A stretch of 64,000 nt of DNA from Streptomyces coelicoflavus (GTDB taxonomy: Bacteria; Actinomycetota; Actinomycetes; Streptomycetales; Streptomycetaceae), in contig NZ_BEWB01000018.1 of the NCBI RefSeq assembly GCF_003112555.1, forward strand, positions 1-64,000. Reading direction: 5' to 3'. Positions 7,271-16,265 of the stretch are shown piece after piece; within the stretch, counting starts at the first letter, position 1, and the number at the start of each line of letters is the position of its first letter. The notes beneath the pieces are model-generated. The model saw only the letters and a program-made list of their open reading frames with translations. It made no database searches and was not told the DNA's origin. The position numbers and the translations under genes were made by a program.

Positions 7271-7301
7271 AAGGGACGCTTCGGCGTCCCTTCTTTCTTT
7301 T
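7271..7301 (+). terminator. Rho-independent terminator after the 70-residue gene
   Basis: A perfect 9-bp stem AAGGGACGC / GCGTCCCTT closed by a TTCG tetraloop is followed by a T-rich tract. It is a textbook intrinsic terminator and isolates the small gene from smc. Confidence 0.92.
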
Positions 7302-7463
7302 CCCGCCCCTCGTCTCGTCCCGCGCCCCGTCCCGGCCGGTCCCTGCCCCGCGCAACCTTTCACCCTCTTCAACGTCTGATGTGCCCTGCACGTTCACCGG
7401 TGAAACCGCGGCGGTTCACCGGTTCATGGAGTGAGACACACCCGAAAGGTAGAGTCCGACGGC

Positions 7464-10400
7464 GTGCACCTGAAGGCCCTGACCCTCCGCGGATTCAAGT
7501 CGTTCGCCTCGGCGACCACGCTCCGGTTCGAGCCGGGCATCACCTGCGTCGTCGGCCCGAACGGCTCGGGCAAGTCCAACGTCGTCGACGCGCTCAGCTG
7601 GGTCATGGGCGAACAGGGCGCCAAGTCGCTGCGCGGCGGCAAGATGGAGGACGTCATCTTCGCCGGCACCACCGGCCGCCCGCCGCTCGGCCGGGCCGAG
7701 GTGTCGCTGACCATCGACAACTCCGACGGGGCGCTGCCCATCGAGTACGCCGAGGTCACCATCACGCGGATCATGTTCCGCAACGGCGGCAGCGAGTACC
7801 AGATCAACGGCGACACCTGCCGCCTCCTCGACATCCAGGAACTGCTCTCCGACTCCGGCATCGGCCGCGAGATGCACGTCATCGTCGGCCAGGGCCAGCT
7901 CGACTCCGTCCTGCACGCCGACCCGATGGGCCGCCGCGCCTTCATCGAGGAGGCCGCCGGTGTCCTCAAGCACCGCAAGCGCAAGGAGAAGGCGCTCCGG
8001 AAACTGGACGCGATGCAGGCCAACCTCGCGCGTGTGCAGGACCTCACCGACGAGCTGCGGCGCCAGCTCAAGCCCCTGGGACGCCAGGCCGCCGTCGCCC
8101 GCAGGGCCGCCGTCATCCAGGCCGACCTCCGGGACGCCCGGCTCCGGCTCCTCGCCGACGACCTCGTACGGATGCGCGAGGCGCTCCAGGCCGAGATCGC
8201 CGACGAGGCCGCCCTCAAGGAACGCAAGGAGGCCGCCGAGCGGGAGCTGGGCAAGGCACTGCGCCGCGAGGCGGACCTCGAGGACGAGGTGCGCCGGCTC
8301 ACCCCGCGCCTCCAGCGAGCCCAGCAGACCTGGTACGAGCTGTCCCAGCTCGCCGAACGCGTGCGCGGCACGATCTCGCTGGCCGACGCCCGCGTGAAGA
8401 GCGCGACCTCGGCGCCGCCCGAGGAGCGCCGGGGCCGCGACCCCGAGGAACTGGAGCGCGAGGCCGCCCGCGTCCGCGAGCAGGAGGCCGAACTCGAGGC
8501 GGCCCTGGAGGCGGCCGAGCACGCCCTGGAGGACACGGTCGCCCACCGCGCGGACCTCGAACGCGAACTGGCCCAGGAGGAGCGCCGCCTCAAGGACGCC
8601 GCCCGCGCCATCGCCGACCGCCGCGAGGGACTCGCCCGGCTCAGCGGGCAGGTCGGCGCCGCCCGGTCCCGCGCCGCCTCCGCCCAGGCCGAGATCGAGC
8701 GGCTGGCCGAAGCCCGCGACGCGTCGAGGGAGCGGGCCGCCGCCGCCCAGGAGGAGTACGAGACCCTCCAGGCCGAGGTCGACGGACTCGACGCCGACGA
8801 CCAGGAACTCGCCGAGCGGCACGACACCGCCAAGCGGCGGCTGACCGAGGCGGAGGCCGCACTGGGCGCCGCCCGCGAGGCCGCCACCGCCGCGGAACGC
8901 GAGCGCGCCGCCACCCGGGCCCGGCACGACGCCCTCGCCCTCGGACTGCGCCGCAAGGACGGCACCGGGGCGCTGCTGGCCGCCAAGGACCGGCTCACCG
9001 GCCTGCTCGGCCCGGCCGCCGGACTCCTCACCGTGACGCCCGGCCACGAGGCGGCCCTCGCCACCGCCTTCGGTGCCGCCGCCGACGCCCTCGCCGTGAC
9101 CTCCCCGGCGGCCGCCGCCGACGCCATCCGCCTGCTGCGCAAGCAGGACGCCGGCCGCGCCGCCCTGCTGCTCGCCGGCGCCCCCGACGACGTACCGCAC
9201 GAGCCGCGCGGCGACGGACCGCCGTACGCCGCCGACCTGGTCCAGGGCCCCGCCGACCTGATGCCCGCCGTACGGCGGCTGCTGCGGGGGATCGTCGTCG
9301 TCGCCACCCTGGAGGACGCCGAGGACCTGGTCTACGCCCGCCCCGGGCTGACTGCCGTCACCTCCGAGGGGGACCTGCTGGGCGCCCACTTCGCGCAGGG
9401 CGGGTCCGCGGGAGCGCCGAGCCTGCTGGAGGTGCAGGCGTCCGTGGACCAGGCCGCCGCCGAGCTGGCGGAGCTGGGCGTGCGGTGCGAGGAGCTGGCG
9501 GGGGAGCAGGAAGCAGCCGTCGGGCAACGGCGGGAGTGCGCCGCGCTCGTCGAGGAGCTGGGGGAGCGGCGCCGGACGGCCGACCGGGAGAAGTCGTCCG
9601 TCGCCCAGCAGCTGGGCCGGCTCGCGGGCCAGGCACGCGGCGCCGCCGGGGAGGCGGAACGGTCCGCCGCCGCGGCCGAGCGGGCTCAGGAGGCGCTGGA
9701 CAAGGCGCTCATGGAGGTCGAGGAACTGGCCGAGCGGCTGGCCGTCGCGGAGGAGAGTGCCCCCTTCGGGGAAAGAGGGGAGGAGGAGCCCGACACCGCC
9801 GCCCGCGACCGGCTCGCCGCCGACGGCGCCAACGCACGCCAGACCGAGATGGAGGCCCGCCTCCAGGTCCGTACCCACGAGGAGCGGGTCAAGGGACTCG
9901 CCGGGCGGGCCGACTCCCTGGACCGCGCCGCCCGCGCCGAACGCGAGGCACGCGCGCGTGCCGAGCAGCGGCGGGCCAGGCTGCGGCACGAGGCGGCCGT
10001 CGCCGAGGCGGTCGCCGCCGGCGCCCGGCAGCTGCTCGCCCACGTCGAGGTCTCGCTGACCCGCGCCGACGAGGAGCGCACCCTCGCCGAGGCCGCCAAG
10101 GCGCGGCGCGAGCAGGAACTGACCGCCGCGCGCACCGCCGGACGCGACCTCAAGGCGGAGCTGGACAAGTTGACGGATTCAGTTCACCGGGGCGAGGTAC
10201 TCGGCGCCGAGAAGCGGCTGCGCATCGAGCAGCTGGAGACCAAGGCGCTGGAGGAACTCGGTGTGGAACCGGCGGGGCTCGCGGCCGAGTACGGCCCCCA
10301 TCAAGAGGTGCCGCCCTCGCCCCCCGCCGACGGCGAGGAGCTCCCCGCCGACCCGGAGCACCCGCGCAACCGCCCGCGCCCCTTCGTCCGCGCCGAGCAG

Positions 10401-11033
10401 GAGAAGCGGCTGAAGGCCGCCGAGCGCGCCTACCAGCAGCTCGGGAAGGTCAACCCGCTGGCGCTGGAGGAGTTCGCGGCGCTCGAGGAACGGCACCAGT
10501 TCCTCAGCGAGCAGCTGGAGGACCTGAAGAAGACCCGCGCCGACCTGCTCCAGGTCGTCAAGGAGGTCGACGAGCGCGTCGAGCAGGTCTTCACGGAGGC
10601 CTTCCGGGACACCGCCCGGGAGTTCGAGGGCGTCTTCAGCAGGCTGTTCCCGGGAGGTGAGGGGCGGCTGATCCTCACCGACCCCGACAACATGCTCACC
10701 ACGGGCGTGGACGTCGAGGCCCGGCCCCCCGGCAAGAAGGTCAAGCGGCTGTCGCTGCTCTCCGGCGGGGAGCGCTCGCTGACCGCGGTGGCCATGCTGG
10801 TGTCGATCTTCAAGGCCCGGCCGAGCCCGTTCTACGTGATGGACGAGGTCGAGGCGGCGCTCGACGACACCAACCTGCAGCGGCTGATCCGGATCATGCA
10901 GGAGCTCCAGGAGGCCTCGCAGCTGATCGTCATCACGCACCAGAAGCGCACGATGGAGGTCGCCGACGCGCTCTACGGCGTGTCCATGCAGGGCGACGGT
11001 GTGTCGAAGGTCATCAGCCAGCGGCTGCGCTAG
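7464..11033 (+). CDS. smc: Chromosome segregation SMC ATPase
   Basis: An SMC protein of 1189 residues that dimerises, loads near the origin with ScpA/ScpB and ParB, and compacts and segregates chromosomes, chiefly during sporulation septation in Streptomyces. Walker A (GPNGSGKSN) is at residues 31-39, the ABC signature LSGGE near 1099 and Walker B (VMDEVEAA) near 1127. Two long Glu/Arg/Ala-rich coiled coils flank a hinge at roughly residues 500-655. I start at GTG 7464 (HLKALTLRGFKSF), the family N-terminus. A TAGAGT element at 7450-7455 ends eight bases before it, which suggests a leaderless mRNA. An upstream in-frame GTG at 7431 has no family support. Confidence 0.95.
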   Translation: MHLKALTLRGFKSFASATTLRFEPGITCVVGPNGSGKSNVVDALSWVMGEQGAKSLRGGKMEDVIFAGTTGRPPLGRAEVSLTIDNSDGALPIEYAEVTITRIMFRNGGSEYQINGDTCRLLDIQELLSDSGIGREMHVIVGQGQLDSVLHADPMGRRAFIEEAAGVLKHRKRKEKALRKLDAMQANLARVQDLTDELRRQLKPLGRQAAVARRAAVIQADLRDARLRLLADDLVRMREALQAEIADEAALKERKEAAERELGKALRREADLEDEVRRLTPRLQRAQQTWYELSQLAERVRGTISLADARVKSATSAPPEERRGRDPEELEREAARVREQEAELEAALEAAEHALEDTVAHRADLERELAQEERRLKDAARAIADRREGLARLSGQVGAARSRAASAQAEIERLAEARDASRERAAAAQEEYETLQAEVDGLDADDQELAERHDTAKRRLTEAEAALGAAREAATAAERERAATRARHDALALGLRRKDGTGALLAAKDRLTGLLGPAAGLLTVTPGHEAALATAFGAAADALAVTSPAAAADAIRLLRKQDAGRAALLLAGAPDDVPHEPRGDGPPYAADLVQGPADLMPAVRRLLRGIVVVATLEDAEDLVYARPGLTAVTSEGDLLGAHFAQGGSAGAPSLLEVQASVDQAAAELAELGVRCEELAGEQEAAVGQRRECAALVEELGERRRTADREKSSVAQQLGRLAGQARGAAGEAERSAAAAERAQEALDKALMEVEELAERLAVAEESAPFGERGEEEPDTAARDRLAADGANARQTEMEARLQVRTHEERVKGLAGRADSLDRAARAEREARARAEQRRARLRHEAAVAEAVAAGARQLLAHVEVSLTRADEERTLAEAAKARREQELTAARTAGRDLKAELDKLTDSVHRGEVLGAEKRLRIEQLETKALEELGVEPAGLAAEYGPHQEVPPSPPADGEELPADPEHPRNRPRPFVRAEQEKRLKAAERAYQQLGKVNPLALEEFAALEERHQFLSEQLEDLKKTRADLLQVVKEVDERVEQVFTEAFRDTAREFEGVFSRLFPGGEGRLILTDPDNMLTTGVDVEARPPGKKVKRLSLLSGGERSLTAVAMLVSIFKARPSPFYVMDEVEAALDDTNLQRLIRIMQELQEASQLIVITHQKRTMEVADALYGVSMQGDGVSKVISQRLR

Positions 11034-11131
11034 CACTCCGAGCGCTCAGTTCCACGGTCTGACCACAGTTAACTTCAACTCTTGAACGAGTAACCGCGTT
11101 CGGCATCCTCAAACTCACAACTCTTGCCCTA

Positions 11132-11159
11132 TTGACTTCGAAACTTGAAGGCATAGTCT
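11132..11159 (+). promoter_or_regulatory. Promoter of glcP (vegetative sigma type)
   Basis: TTGACT (11132-11137) and TAGTCT (11154-11159) are separated by 16 bp, a good HrdB-type match in an unusually AT-rich stretch about 90 bp before the glcP start. The 11038-11170 region contains several CTTGAA/CTTCAA-type words that may bind a regulator. Confidence 0.65.
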
Positions 11160-11250
11160 CTGCAACGTTGCTTTTACCTTCAGGTCCCTTCAGTGGCACC
11201 TCGAAGGGCGAACCGCCCCGGCAGCGTTGCCGGTAGCCCGAGGAGTACAC

Positions 11251-12669
11251 GTGGCCAGCACATCGCAGGCGCCCAGTCCAGGAGCCAGGACGGCTCACCC
11301 CGATCATCTCGGGCACGTCATCTTCATCGCGGCGGCGGCCGCGATGGGCGGTTTCCTGTTCGGCTACGACAGTTCCGTGATCAACGGCGCCGTCGAGGCC
11401 ATCCGGGACCGCTACGACGTCGGCTCCGCGGTGCTGGCCCAGGTCATCGCCGTCGCACTCATCGGCTGCGCCATCGGCGCCGCGACCGCCGGCCGCATCG
11501 CCGACCGCATCGGCCGCATCCGCTGCATGCAGATCGCGGCGGTCCTCTTCACCATCAGCGCCGTCGGCTCCGCCCTGCCCTTCGCGCTGTGGGACCTCGC
11601 CATGTGGCGGATCATCGGCGGCTTCGCCATCGGCATGGCCTCGGTGATCGGCCCCGCCTACATCGCCGAGGTGTCCCCGCCCGCCTACCGCGGCCGGCTC
11701 GGCTCCTTCCAGCAGGCCGCGATCGTCATCGGCATCGCCGTGTCGCAGCTGGTCAACTGGGGTCTGCTGAACGCCGCGGGCGGTGACCAGCGCGGTGAGC
11801 TGATGGGCCTGGAGGCCTGGCAGGTCATGCTCGGCGTCATGGTGATCCCGGCCATCCTGTACGGCCTGCTGTCCTTCGCCATCCCCGAGTCCCCCCGCTT
11901 CCTGATCTCCGTCGGCAAGCACGAACGAGCCAGGGAGATCCTCGAGGAGGTCGAGGGCAAGGACACCGACTTCGACGCCCGCGTCGCCGAGATCGAGCAC
12001 GCGATGCACCGCGAGGAGAAGTCCTCCTTCAAGGACCTGCTCGGCGGCAGCTTCTTCTTCAAGCCGATCGTCTGGATCGGCATCGGCCTGTCGGTCTTCC
12101 AGCAGTTCGTCGGCATCAACGTCGCGTTCTACTACTCCTCGACGCTGTGGCAGTCGGTCGGCGTCGACCCGACGCAGTCGTTCTTCTACTCGTTCACGAC
12201 GTCGATCATCAACATCGTCGGCACCGTGATCGCGATGATCTTCGTGGACCGCGTCGGCCGCAAGCCGCTCGCCCTGATCGGCTCGGTCGGCATGGTGATC
12301 GGTCTGGCGCTGGAGGCGTGGGCCTTCTCCTTCGACCTGGTCGACGGCAAGCTCCCGGCCACCCAGGGCTGGGTCGCCCTGATCGCCGCCCACGTCTTCG
12401 TCCTCTTCTTCGCCCTCTCGTGGGGTGTGGTCGTCTGGGTCTTCCTCGGCGAGATGTTCCCCAACCGCATCCGCGCCGCCGCCCTGGGCGTGGCCGCCTC
12501 CGCCCAGTGGATCGCCAACTGGGCCATCACCGCGAGCTTCCCGTCCCTGGCCGACTGGAACCTCTCCGGCACCTACGTGATCTACACGATCTTCGCCGCC
12601 CTCTCCATCCCCTTCGTGCTCAAGTTCGTGAAGGAGACGAAGGGCAAGGCCCTGGAAGAGATGGGCTGA
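11251..12669 (+). CDS. glcP: Glucose permease, MFS sugar:H+ symporter
   Basis: A 472-residue protein with 12 predicted membrane spans and the sugar-porter signatures: FLFGYDSSVINGA in helix 1, GRIADRIGRIR, the PESPRFL motif before the central loop, QQFVGINVAFYYSS in helix 7 and FVDRVGRKPLAL. Sequence start, length and place beside smc match the GlcP glucose permease of S. coelicolor, the main glucose uptake system there. GTG 11251 has an AGGAG six bases upstream. An upstream in-frame GTG at 11227 lacks this spacing. A 13-bp hairpin terminator follows. Confidence 0.92.
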   Translation: MASTSQAPSPGARTAHPDHLGHVIFIAAAAAMGGFLFGYDSSVINGAVEAIRDRYDVGSAVLAQVIAVALIGCAIGAATAGRIADRIGRIRCMQIAAVLFTISAVGSALPFALWDLAMWRIIGGFAIGMASVIGPAYIAEVSPPAYRGRLGSFQQAAIVIGIAVSQLVNWGLLNAAGGDQRGELMGLEAWQVMLGVMVIPAILYGLLSFAIPESPRFLISVGKHERAREILEEVEGKDTDFDARVAEIEHAMHREEKSSFKDLLGGSFFFKPIVWIGIGLSVFQQFVGINVAFYYSSTLWQSVGVDPTQSFFYSFTTSIINIVGTVIAMIFVDRVGRKPLALIGSVGMVIGLALEAWAFSFDLVDGKLPATQGWVALIAAHVFVLFFALSWGVVVWVFLGEMFPNRIRAAALGVAASAQWIANWAITASFPSLADWNLSGTYVIYTIFAALSIPFVLKFVKETKGKALEEMG

Positions 12670-12735
12670 CCCGCCCGCGCCCCGAACTCGGGGAGAAGGG
12701 CCAAGTCCCCGCTGCCCCTCTCCCCGTACCGTCCG

Positions 12736-12768
12736 CCGCCCCGCCCGGTCGTTCTCCGGGCGGGGCGG
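12736..12768 (+). terminator. glcP terminator hairpin
   Basis: A perfect 13-bp stem, CCGCCCCGCCCGG with its complement, and a 7-base loop stand 66 bp after glcP. There is no T tract, as is common in Streptomyces. Confidence 0.8.
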
Positions 12769-12989
12769 AGGTGTGCCGGGACCCTCTACGAGATGAGCAC
12801 ATTGCGCCGATGCACCGGGCGCGCAGGGCCGCCGCCTCGATGTTGTCCAGGCGGTCGTCGAGCCCGCTCGGGTGCACCCCGCCGCGGCGGCGATCAGGTC
12901 CACGCTGAGACTCATGCGCGCAGACGAGCACCGCGCGGCCGGGCGGGCAACGGTAGTTCGCCGTGGCCGGGAGGGGGCGGGGACGAAAA

Positions 12990-13030
12990 CGACGCCCCCG
13001 CTCCCGAGCACACGGGAGAGGGGACGTCGT
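12990..13030 (-). terminator. Hairpin terminator of the NCS1 permease gene
   Basis: CTCCCG (13001-13006) pairs with CGGGAG (13013-13018), and outer segments ACGAC/GTCGT and CCCC/GGGG extend the stem with small bulges. It sits just after the permease stop on the minus strand. Confidence 0.7.
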
Positions 13031-13047
13031 CCGGTGTTGGGCGTACG

Positions 13048-14517
13048 TCAGACGGTCACGGTCTCGGTCCTGGCCTCGGTCTCGGGCTGGTCGGCCCGCT
13101 CCGCGCGCGCTTCCGGGACGATCAGCGCCGGCTTCGGCAGCACCGCGTACAGCAGGGCGGAGATCACGACCGTGGCCACCCAGCCCAGCCCGTACTCGCC
13201 GACGAAGTTGTTCGTGGCGAGGGGACCGGTGAACCAGTCGGACGTGGTGAACATCAGACCGGCGGCCAGGCCCACCGCCCAGGCGACGACGGCGGCGGGA
13301 GCGAAGCCGCCGCGGTACCAGTAGGCGCTGGTGCGGCCGGTGTCGGCCAGGGCCGCGCCGTCGTACTCCCGGCCGCGCAGCATGTCCGCGCCGAACACGC
13401 CGACCCAGGCGGAGAAGGCGACCGCGAGCAGCGACAGGAAGGCGATGAAGGACCCCATGAAGCTGGTCGCCACCAGCATCAGCACGCCGCCGAAGACCAG
13501 CGAGATCACGGCGTTCACCGAGACCGCCCAGTGCCGGGGGACCTTGAATCCCAGGGTCTGCGCGGTGAAGCCGGCCGAGTACATCGACATCGAGTTGATC
13601 AGCAGCATGCCGATCAGCGCGATCAGCAGGTACGGCACCGCGATCCAGGTGGGCAGGATCTCGCCCAGGAAGGAGACCGGGTCGGCCGCCGAGGCCAGGT
13701 CCGGTGTGGAGACGGCCATGATCATGCCCATCAGGACCATGGGCAGGACGACGATGCCGGCGCCGCCGACCGTGACGCCCACGATCCCCTTCGAGGAGGC
13801 CGTACGCGGCAGGTACCGGGTGAAGTCCGGAGCGGACGGGATCCAGCTGACGCCACCGGCCGCGATCAGGCCCACGCCCGTGATCATGGCGGCCACCGAA
13901 CCGGCGGACCGGTCGAACACCGCGGACCAGTCCGTGTCGACGACCAGATAGCCGAGGACCAGCACCGAGAAGGCACCGAAGAGGTACGTCGCGTACTTGT
14001 TGCACTTCTGCACGGCGTTGATGCCCAGCCCGGAGATCGCGAACGTCGCCACGACGAAGGCGAGCAGCGTCACCATGTCCAGCACGCTGTTCGCGCGGAT
14101 GCCGAACACGATGTCCAGCACGGTGAGCACGGCATAGGCGCCGGTCACCGCGTTGATCGTCTCCCAGCCCCAGCGGGCGACCCAGATGAGCGAGCCGGGC
14201 AGCAGATTGCCCCGCTGCCCGAACACGGCCCGCGACAGCGCCATGCCGGGCGCCCCGCCCCGCTTGCCGGCGATGCCGATCAGACCCACCAGCCCGTACG
14301 ACACGACGGGCGCCGCGGCCGCGACGACCAGGGCCTGCCAGAAGTTGAGGTGGTACGCCACGACGAGGCTCGCGCCCATCGTGAGCAGCAGCACGCTGAT
14401 GTTGGCGCCGACCCAGGTCGGGAACAGCTCGCGGGTCCGGGCGGTGCGCTCGTGGTCGGGCACCTGCTCGATGCCACGGGTTTCCAGGGCGCCTTCGTTC
14501 TCGGCGGTCTTGCTCAT
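13048..14517 (-). CDS. NCS1-family nucleobase permease (cytosine permease-like)
   Basis: A 489-residue membrane protein of about 12 spans in the nucleobase:cation symporter-1 family (CodB/FUR type). Typical features are the WVGANISVLLLTMGASL opening, GQRGNLLPGSLIWVARWGWE in helix 3 and SWIPSAPDFTRYLP, a conserved NCS1 motif. Substrate is likely cytosine or a related purine or hydantoin and cannot be fixed from sequence. It lies alone between glcP and ftsY, transcribed away from ftsY. No strong Shine-Dalgarno precedes the ATG; only a GGA about eight bases upstream is seen. Confidence 0.85.
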   Translation of the reverse strand: MSKTAENEGALETRGIEQVPDHERTARTRELFPTWVGANISVLLLTMGASLVVAYHLNFWQALVVAAAAPVVSYGLVGLIGIAGKRGGAPGMALSRAVFGQRGNLLPGSLIWVARWGWETINAVTGAYAVLTVLDIVFGIRANSVLDMVTLLAFVVATFAISGLGINAVQKCNKYATYLFGAFSVLVLGYLVVDTDWSAVFDRSAGSVAAMITGVGLIAAGGVSWIPSAPDFTRYLPRTASSKGIVGVTVGGAGIVVLPMVLMGMIMAVSTPDLASAADPVSFLGEILPTWIAVPYLLIALIGMLLINSMSMYSAGFTAQTLGFKVPRHWAVSVNAVISLVFGGVLMLVATSFMGSFIAFLSLLAVAFSAWVGVFGADMLRGREYDGAALADTGRTSAYWYRGGFAPAAVVAWAVGLAAGLMFTTSDWFTGPLATNNFVGEYGLGWVATVVISALLYAVLPKPALIVPEARAERADQPETEARTETVTV

Positions 14518-14638
14518 GTGGGGGGTCCGTGCCTCGATCGTGGGGAAGAGGGGCCGGTCGGGACTCTACGCGCGTTGACGCGTCCTCCTCCATCGTACTT
14601 TGCTCCGACTCGTGCCTCCCAGGGTCCTTTGTCCTTCG

Positions 14639-14684
14639 GACGAAACCACGAGGAGCCGGCAGACGAAACCACGAGGAGCCGACA
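14639..14684. repeat. Tandem 23-bp direct repeat upstream of ftsY
   Basis: Two adjacent copies of a 23-bp unit beginning GACGAAACCACGAGGAGCCG occupy 14639-14661 and 14662-14684, differing at one base. The repeat lies in the divergent promoter region of ftsY and the permease. It is probably a local duplication; a regulatory role is possible. Confidence 0.75.
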
Positions 14685-14724
14685 GCGATGCCCCGTGCCG
14701 GGGGTCACGCATACTGGACGCGTT

Positions 14725-15933
14725 ATGGAAATCGTCATCCTTGCTGTAGTCATCGCCGTGGTCGTGATCGGCGCGCTCGGCGGGCTGGTCGTGGGCTCCC
14801 GCCGCAAGAAGCAGCTGCCTCCGCCACCCCCGGCCACTCCCGACATCACCGCCCCTCCGGCCGAGCCGCACGTCGGCGACGAGGCCGAGACGCCGCGCGA
14901 CGAAACGCGCCGGACGATAGAGGAGGTCGACCTCCCGGACGGCGGCACCGCCACCGTCGAAGAGCCGCCCGTCGTCGAAGAGCTCGAGATCCCGCAGATC
15001 GAGGTTCCCGAGCCCACCGCCGGCCGACTGGTCCGGCTCCGTGCCCGCCTCTCCCGCTCGCAGAACGCCCTCGGCAAGGGCCTGCTGACCCTGCTGTCCC
15101 GGGAGCACCTCGACGACGACACCTGGGAGGAGATCGAGGACACGCTGCTCACCGCCGACGTCGGCGTGCAGCCCACCCAGGAGCTGGTCGAGCGGCTGCG
15201 CGAGCGGGTGAAGGTGCTCGGCACCCGCACCCCCGGGGAACTGCGCGGCCTGCTCCGCGAGGAGCTGGTCAACCTCGTCGGCCCCGACATGGACCGCGAG
15301 CTCAAGACCGAGCCCGCCACCGGCAAGCCCGGCATCGTGATGGTCGTCGGGGTCAACGGCACCGGCAAGACCACCACCACCGGCAAGCTCGCCCGCGTCC
15401 TGGTGGCCGACGGCCGCAGCGTCGTCCTCGGTGCCGCCGACACCTTCCGTGCCGCCGCCGCCGACCAGTTGCAGACCTGGGGCGAGCGGGTCGGCGCCCA
15501 CACCGTGCGCGGGCCGGAGGCCGGCGACCCGGCGTCCGTGGCCTTCGACGCGGTCAAGGAGGGCAAGGAGATGGGCTCGGACGTCGTGCTCATCGACACC
15601 GCCGGGCGCCTGCACACCAAGACCGGCCTCATGGACGAGCTGGGCAAGGTCAAGCGCGTCGTGGAGAAGCACGCGCCGCTGGACGAGGTGCTGCTCGTGC
15701 TGGACGCCACCACCGGTCAGAACGGTCTGATCCAGGCCCGGGTCTTCGCCGAGGTGGTGGACATCACCGGCATCGTGCTCACCAAGCTGGACGGCACGGC
15801 CAAGGGCGGCATCGTGGTCGCCGTGCAGCGCGAGCTGGGCGTGCCGGTCAAGCTGATCGGTCTGGGCGAGGGCGCGGACGACCTGGCGCCGTTCGAGCCC
15901 GAGGCCTTCGTGGACGCCCTCATCGGCGAGTGA
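14725..15933 (+). CDS. ftsY: Signal recognition particle receptor FtsY
   Basis: A 402-residue SRP-receptor GTPase that docks ribosome-SRP complexes at the membrane. A hydrophobic N-terminal anchor (residues 1-25) replaces the long acidic A domain of E. coli FtsY, as in other actinobacteria. A Pro/Glu-rich linker (about residues 30-100) leads to the N and G domains. GTPase motifs are GVNGTGKTT (G1), DTAGRLHT (G3) and TKLDGTAKGG (G4). Partner Ffh is encoded about 8 kb downstream in the same direction. The ATG has little Shine-Dalgarno; a CATACT nine bases upstream may be a -10. A very long hairpin terminator follows. Confidence 0.95.
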   Translation: MEIVILAVVIAVVVIGALGGLVVGSRRKKQLPPPPPATPDITAPPAEPHVGDEAETPRDETRRTIEEVDLPDGGTATVEEPPVVEELEIPQIEVPEPTAGRLVRLRARLSRSQNALGKGLLTLLSREHLDDDTWEEIEDTLLTADVGVQPTQELVERLRERVKVLGTRTPGELRGLLREELVNLVGPDMDRELKTEPATGKPGIVMVVGVNGTGKTTTTGKLARVLVADGRSVVLGAADTFRAAAADQLQTWGERVGAHTVRGPEAGDPASVAFDAVKEGKEMGSDVVLIDTAGRLHTKTGLMDELGKVKRVVEKHAPLDEVLLVLDATTGQNGLIQARVFAEVVDITGIVLTKLDGTAKGGIVVAVQRELGVPVKLIGLGEGADDLAPFEPEAFVDALIGE

Positions 15934-15961
15934 CGCAGCCTGCGGCGCCCCGCGCACGCAC

Positions 15962-16014
15962 GCACGCGAGAAGCGCCCGCCTCCCGGACCGGGAGACGGG
16001 CGCTTCTCGCGTGC
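15962..16014 (+). terminator. ftsY terminator, very long hairpin
   Basis: An 18-bp perfect stem (15962-15979 with 15997-16014) is topped by CTCCCG/CGGGAG (15981-15986 with 15990-15995), about 24 paired bases. It should stop transcription from ftsY efficiently. Confidence 0.9.
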
Positions 16015-16265
16015 GGGACGCCGGGGGGCGGGGCGGTCCCGGCCGCTCGGGTGACGTGGGCGGGCCCAGGCGGCGCGGGTGGCTGTCCCGGGAACGCCCA
16101 GGATCCGCCGCGGTGGCCCGAGGATCAGTCGTTGCGTCCTGAGAGTCGGCCGCGGGTGTTCCCGAGAGTCGTCCCAGGACGGGCGGGCGGCCGACGGGAA
16201 CGGGCAGACGGGCAGACGGGCAGGAGCGCGTCCCTGCCGGTGTGCCCGTCTGCCGGTGGCGGTGG
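16015..16265. repeat. Intergenic tail with triple ACGGGCAG repeat and hairpin
   Basis: ACGGGCAG occurs three times in tandem at 16200-16223. Its GGCAGACGGGC segment (16203-16213) pairs with GCCCGTCTGCC at 16244-16254, so it forms a hairpin right after the converging prim-pol-like gene and may end its transcript. Nothing else is seen in this stretch. Confidence 0.6.

Larger units (their letters stand above)
12670..13047. other. 378-bp intergenic region: two terminators and a possible frameshifted relic
   Basis: It holds the glcP terminator (12736-12768) and the hairpin ending the permease transcript (12990-13030). Between them, on the minus strand, an ATG at 12915 opens a protein-like stretch MSLSVDLIAAAAG. 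This continues only in another frame as VHPSGLDDRLDNIEAAALRA. It could be a small broken gene; nothing else is supported. Confidence 0.35.

Noticed and set aside
7431..7463. Eleven extra N-terminal codons for Smc from GTG 7431
   Set aside because: SMC proteins begin at HLKALTLRGFKSF; the upstream GTG has its GGAG directly abutting and no family support.
6923..10660. Very long plus-strand frame overlapping smc in another register
   Set aside because: Its product is Arg/Gly/Pro-rich without domains, the usual shadow of a high-GC3 gene; smc carries all SMC motifs in its own frame.
12793..15933. 1046-codon frame fused to ftsY
   Set aside because: The part before 14725 runs antisense through the NCS1 permease and two terminators; FtsY begins with its membrane anchor at 14725.
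16200..16223. ACGGGCAG triple repeat as a CRISPR array or origin
   Set aside because: Only 8-bp units without spacers; it pairs with a nearby complement and fits a terminator hairpin.
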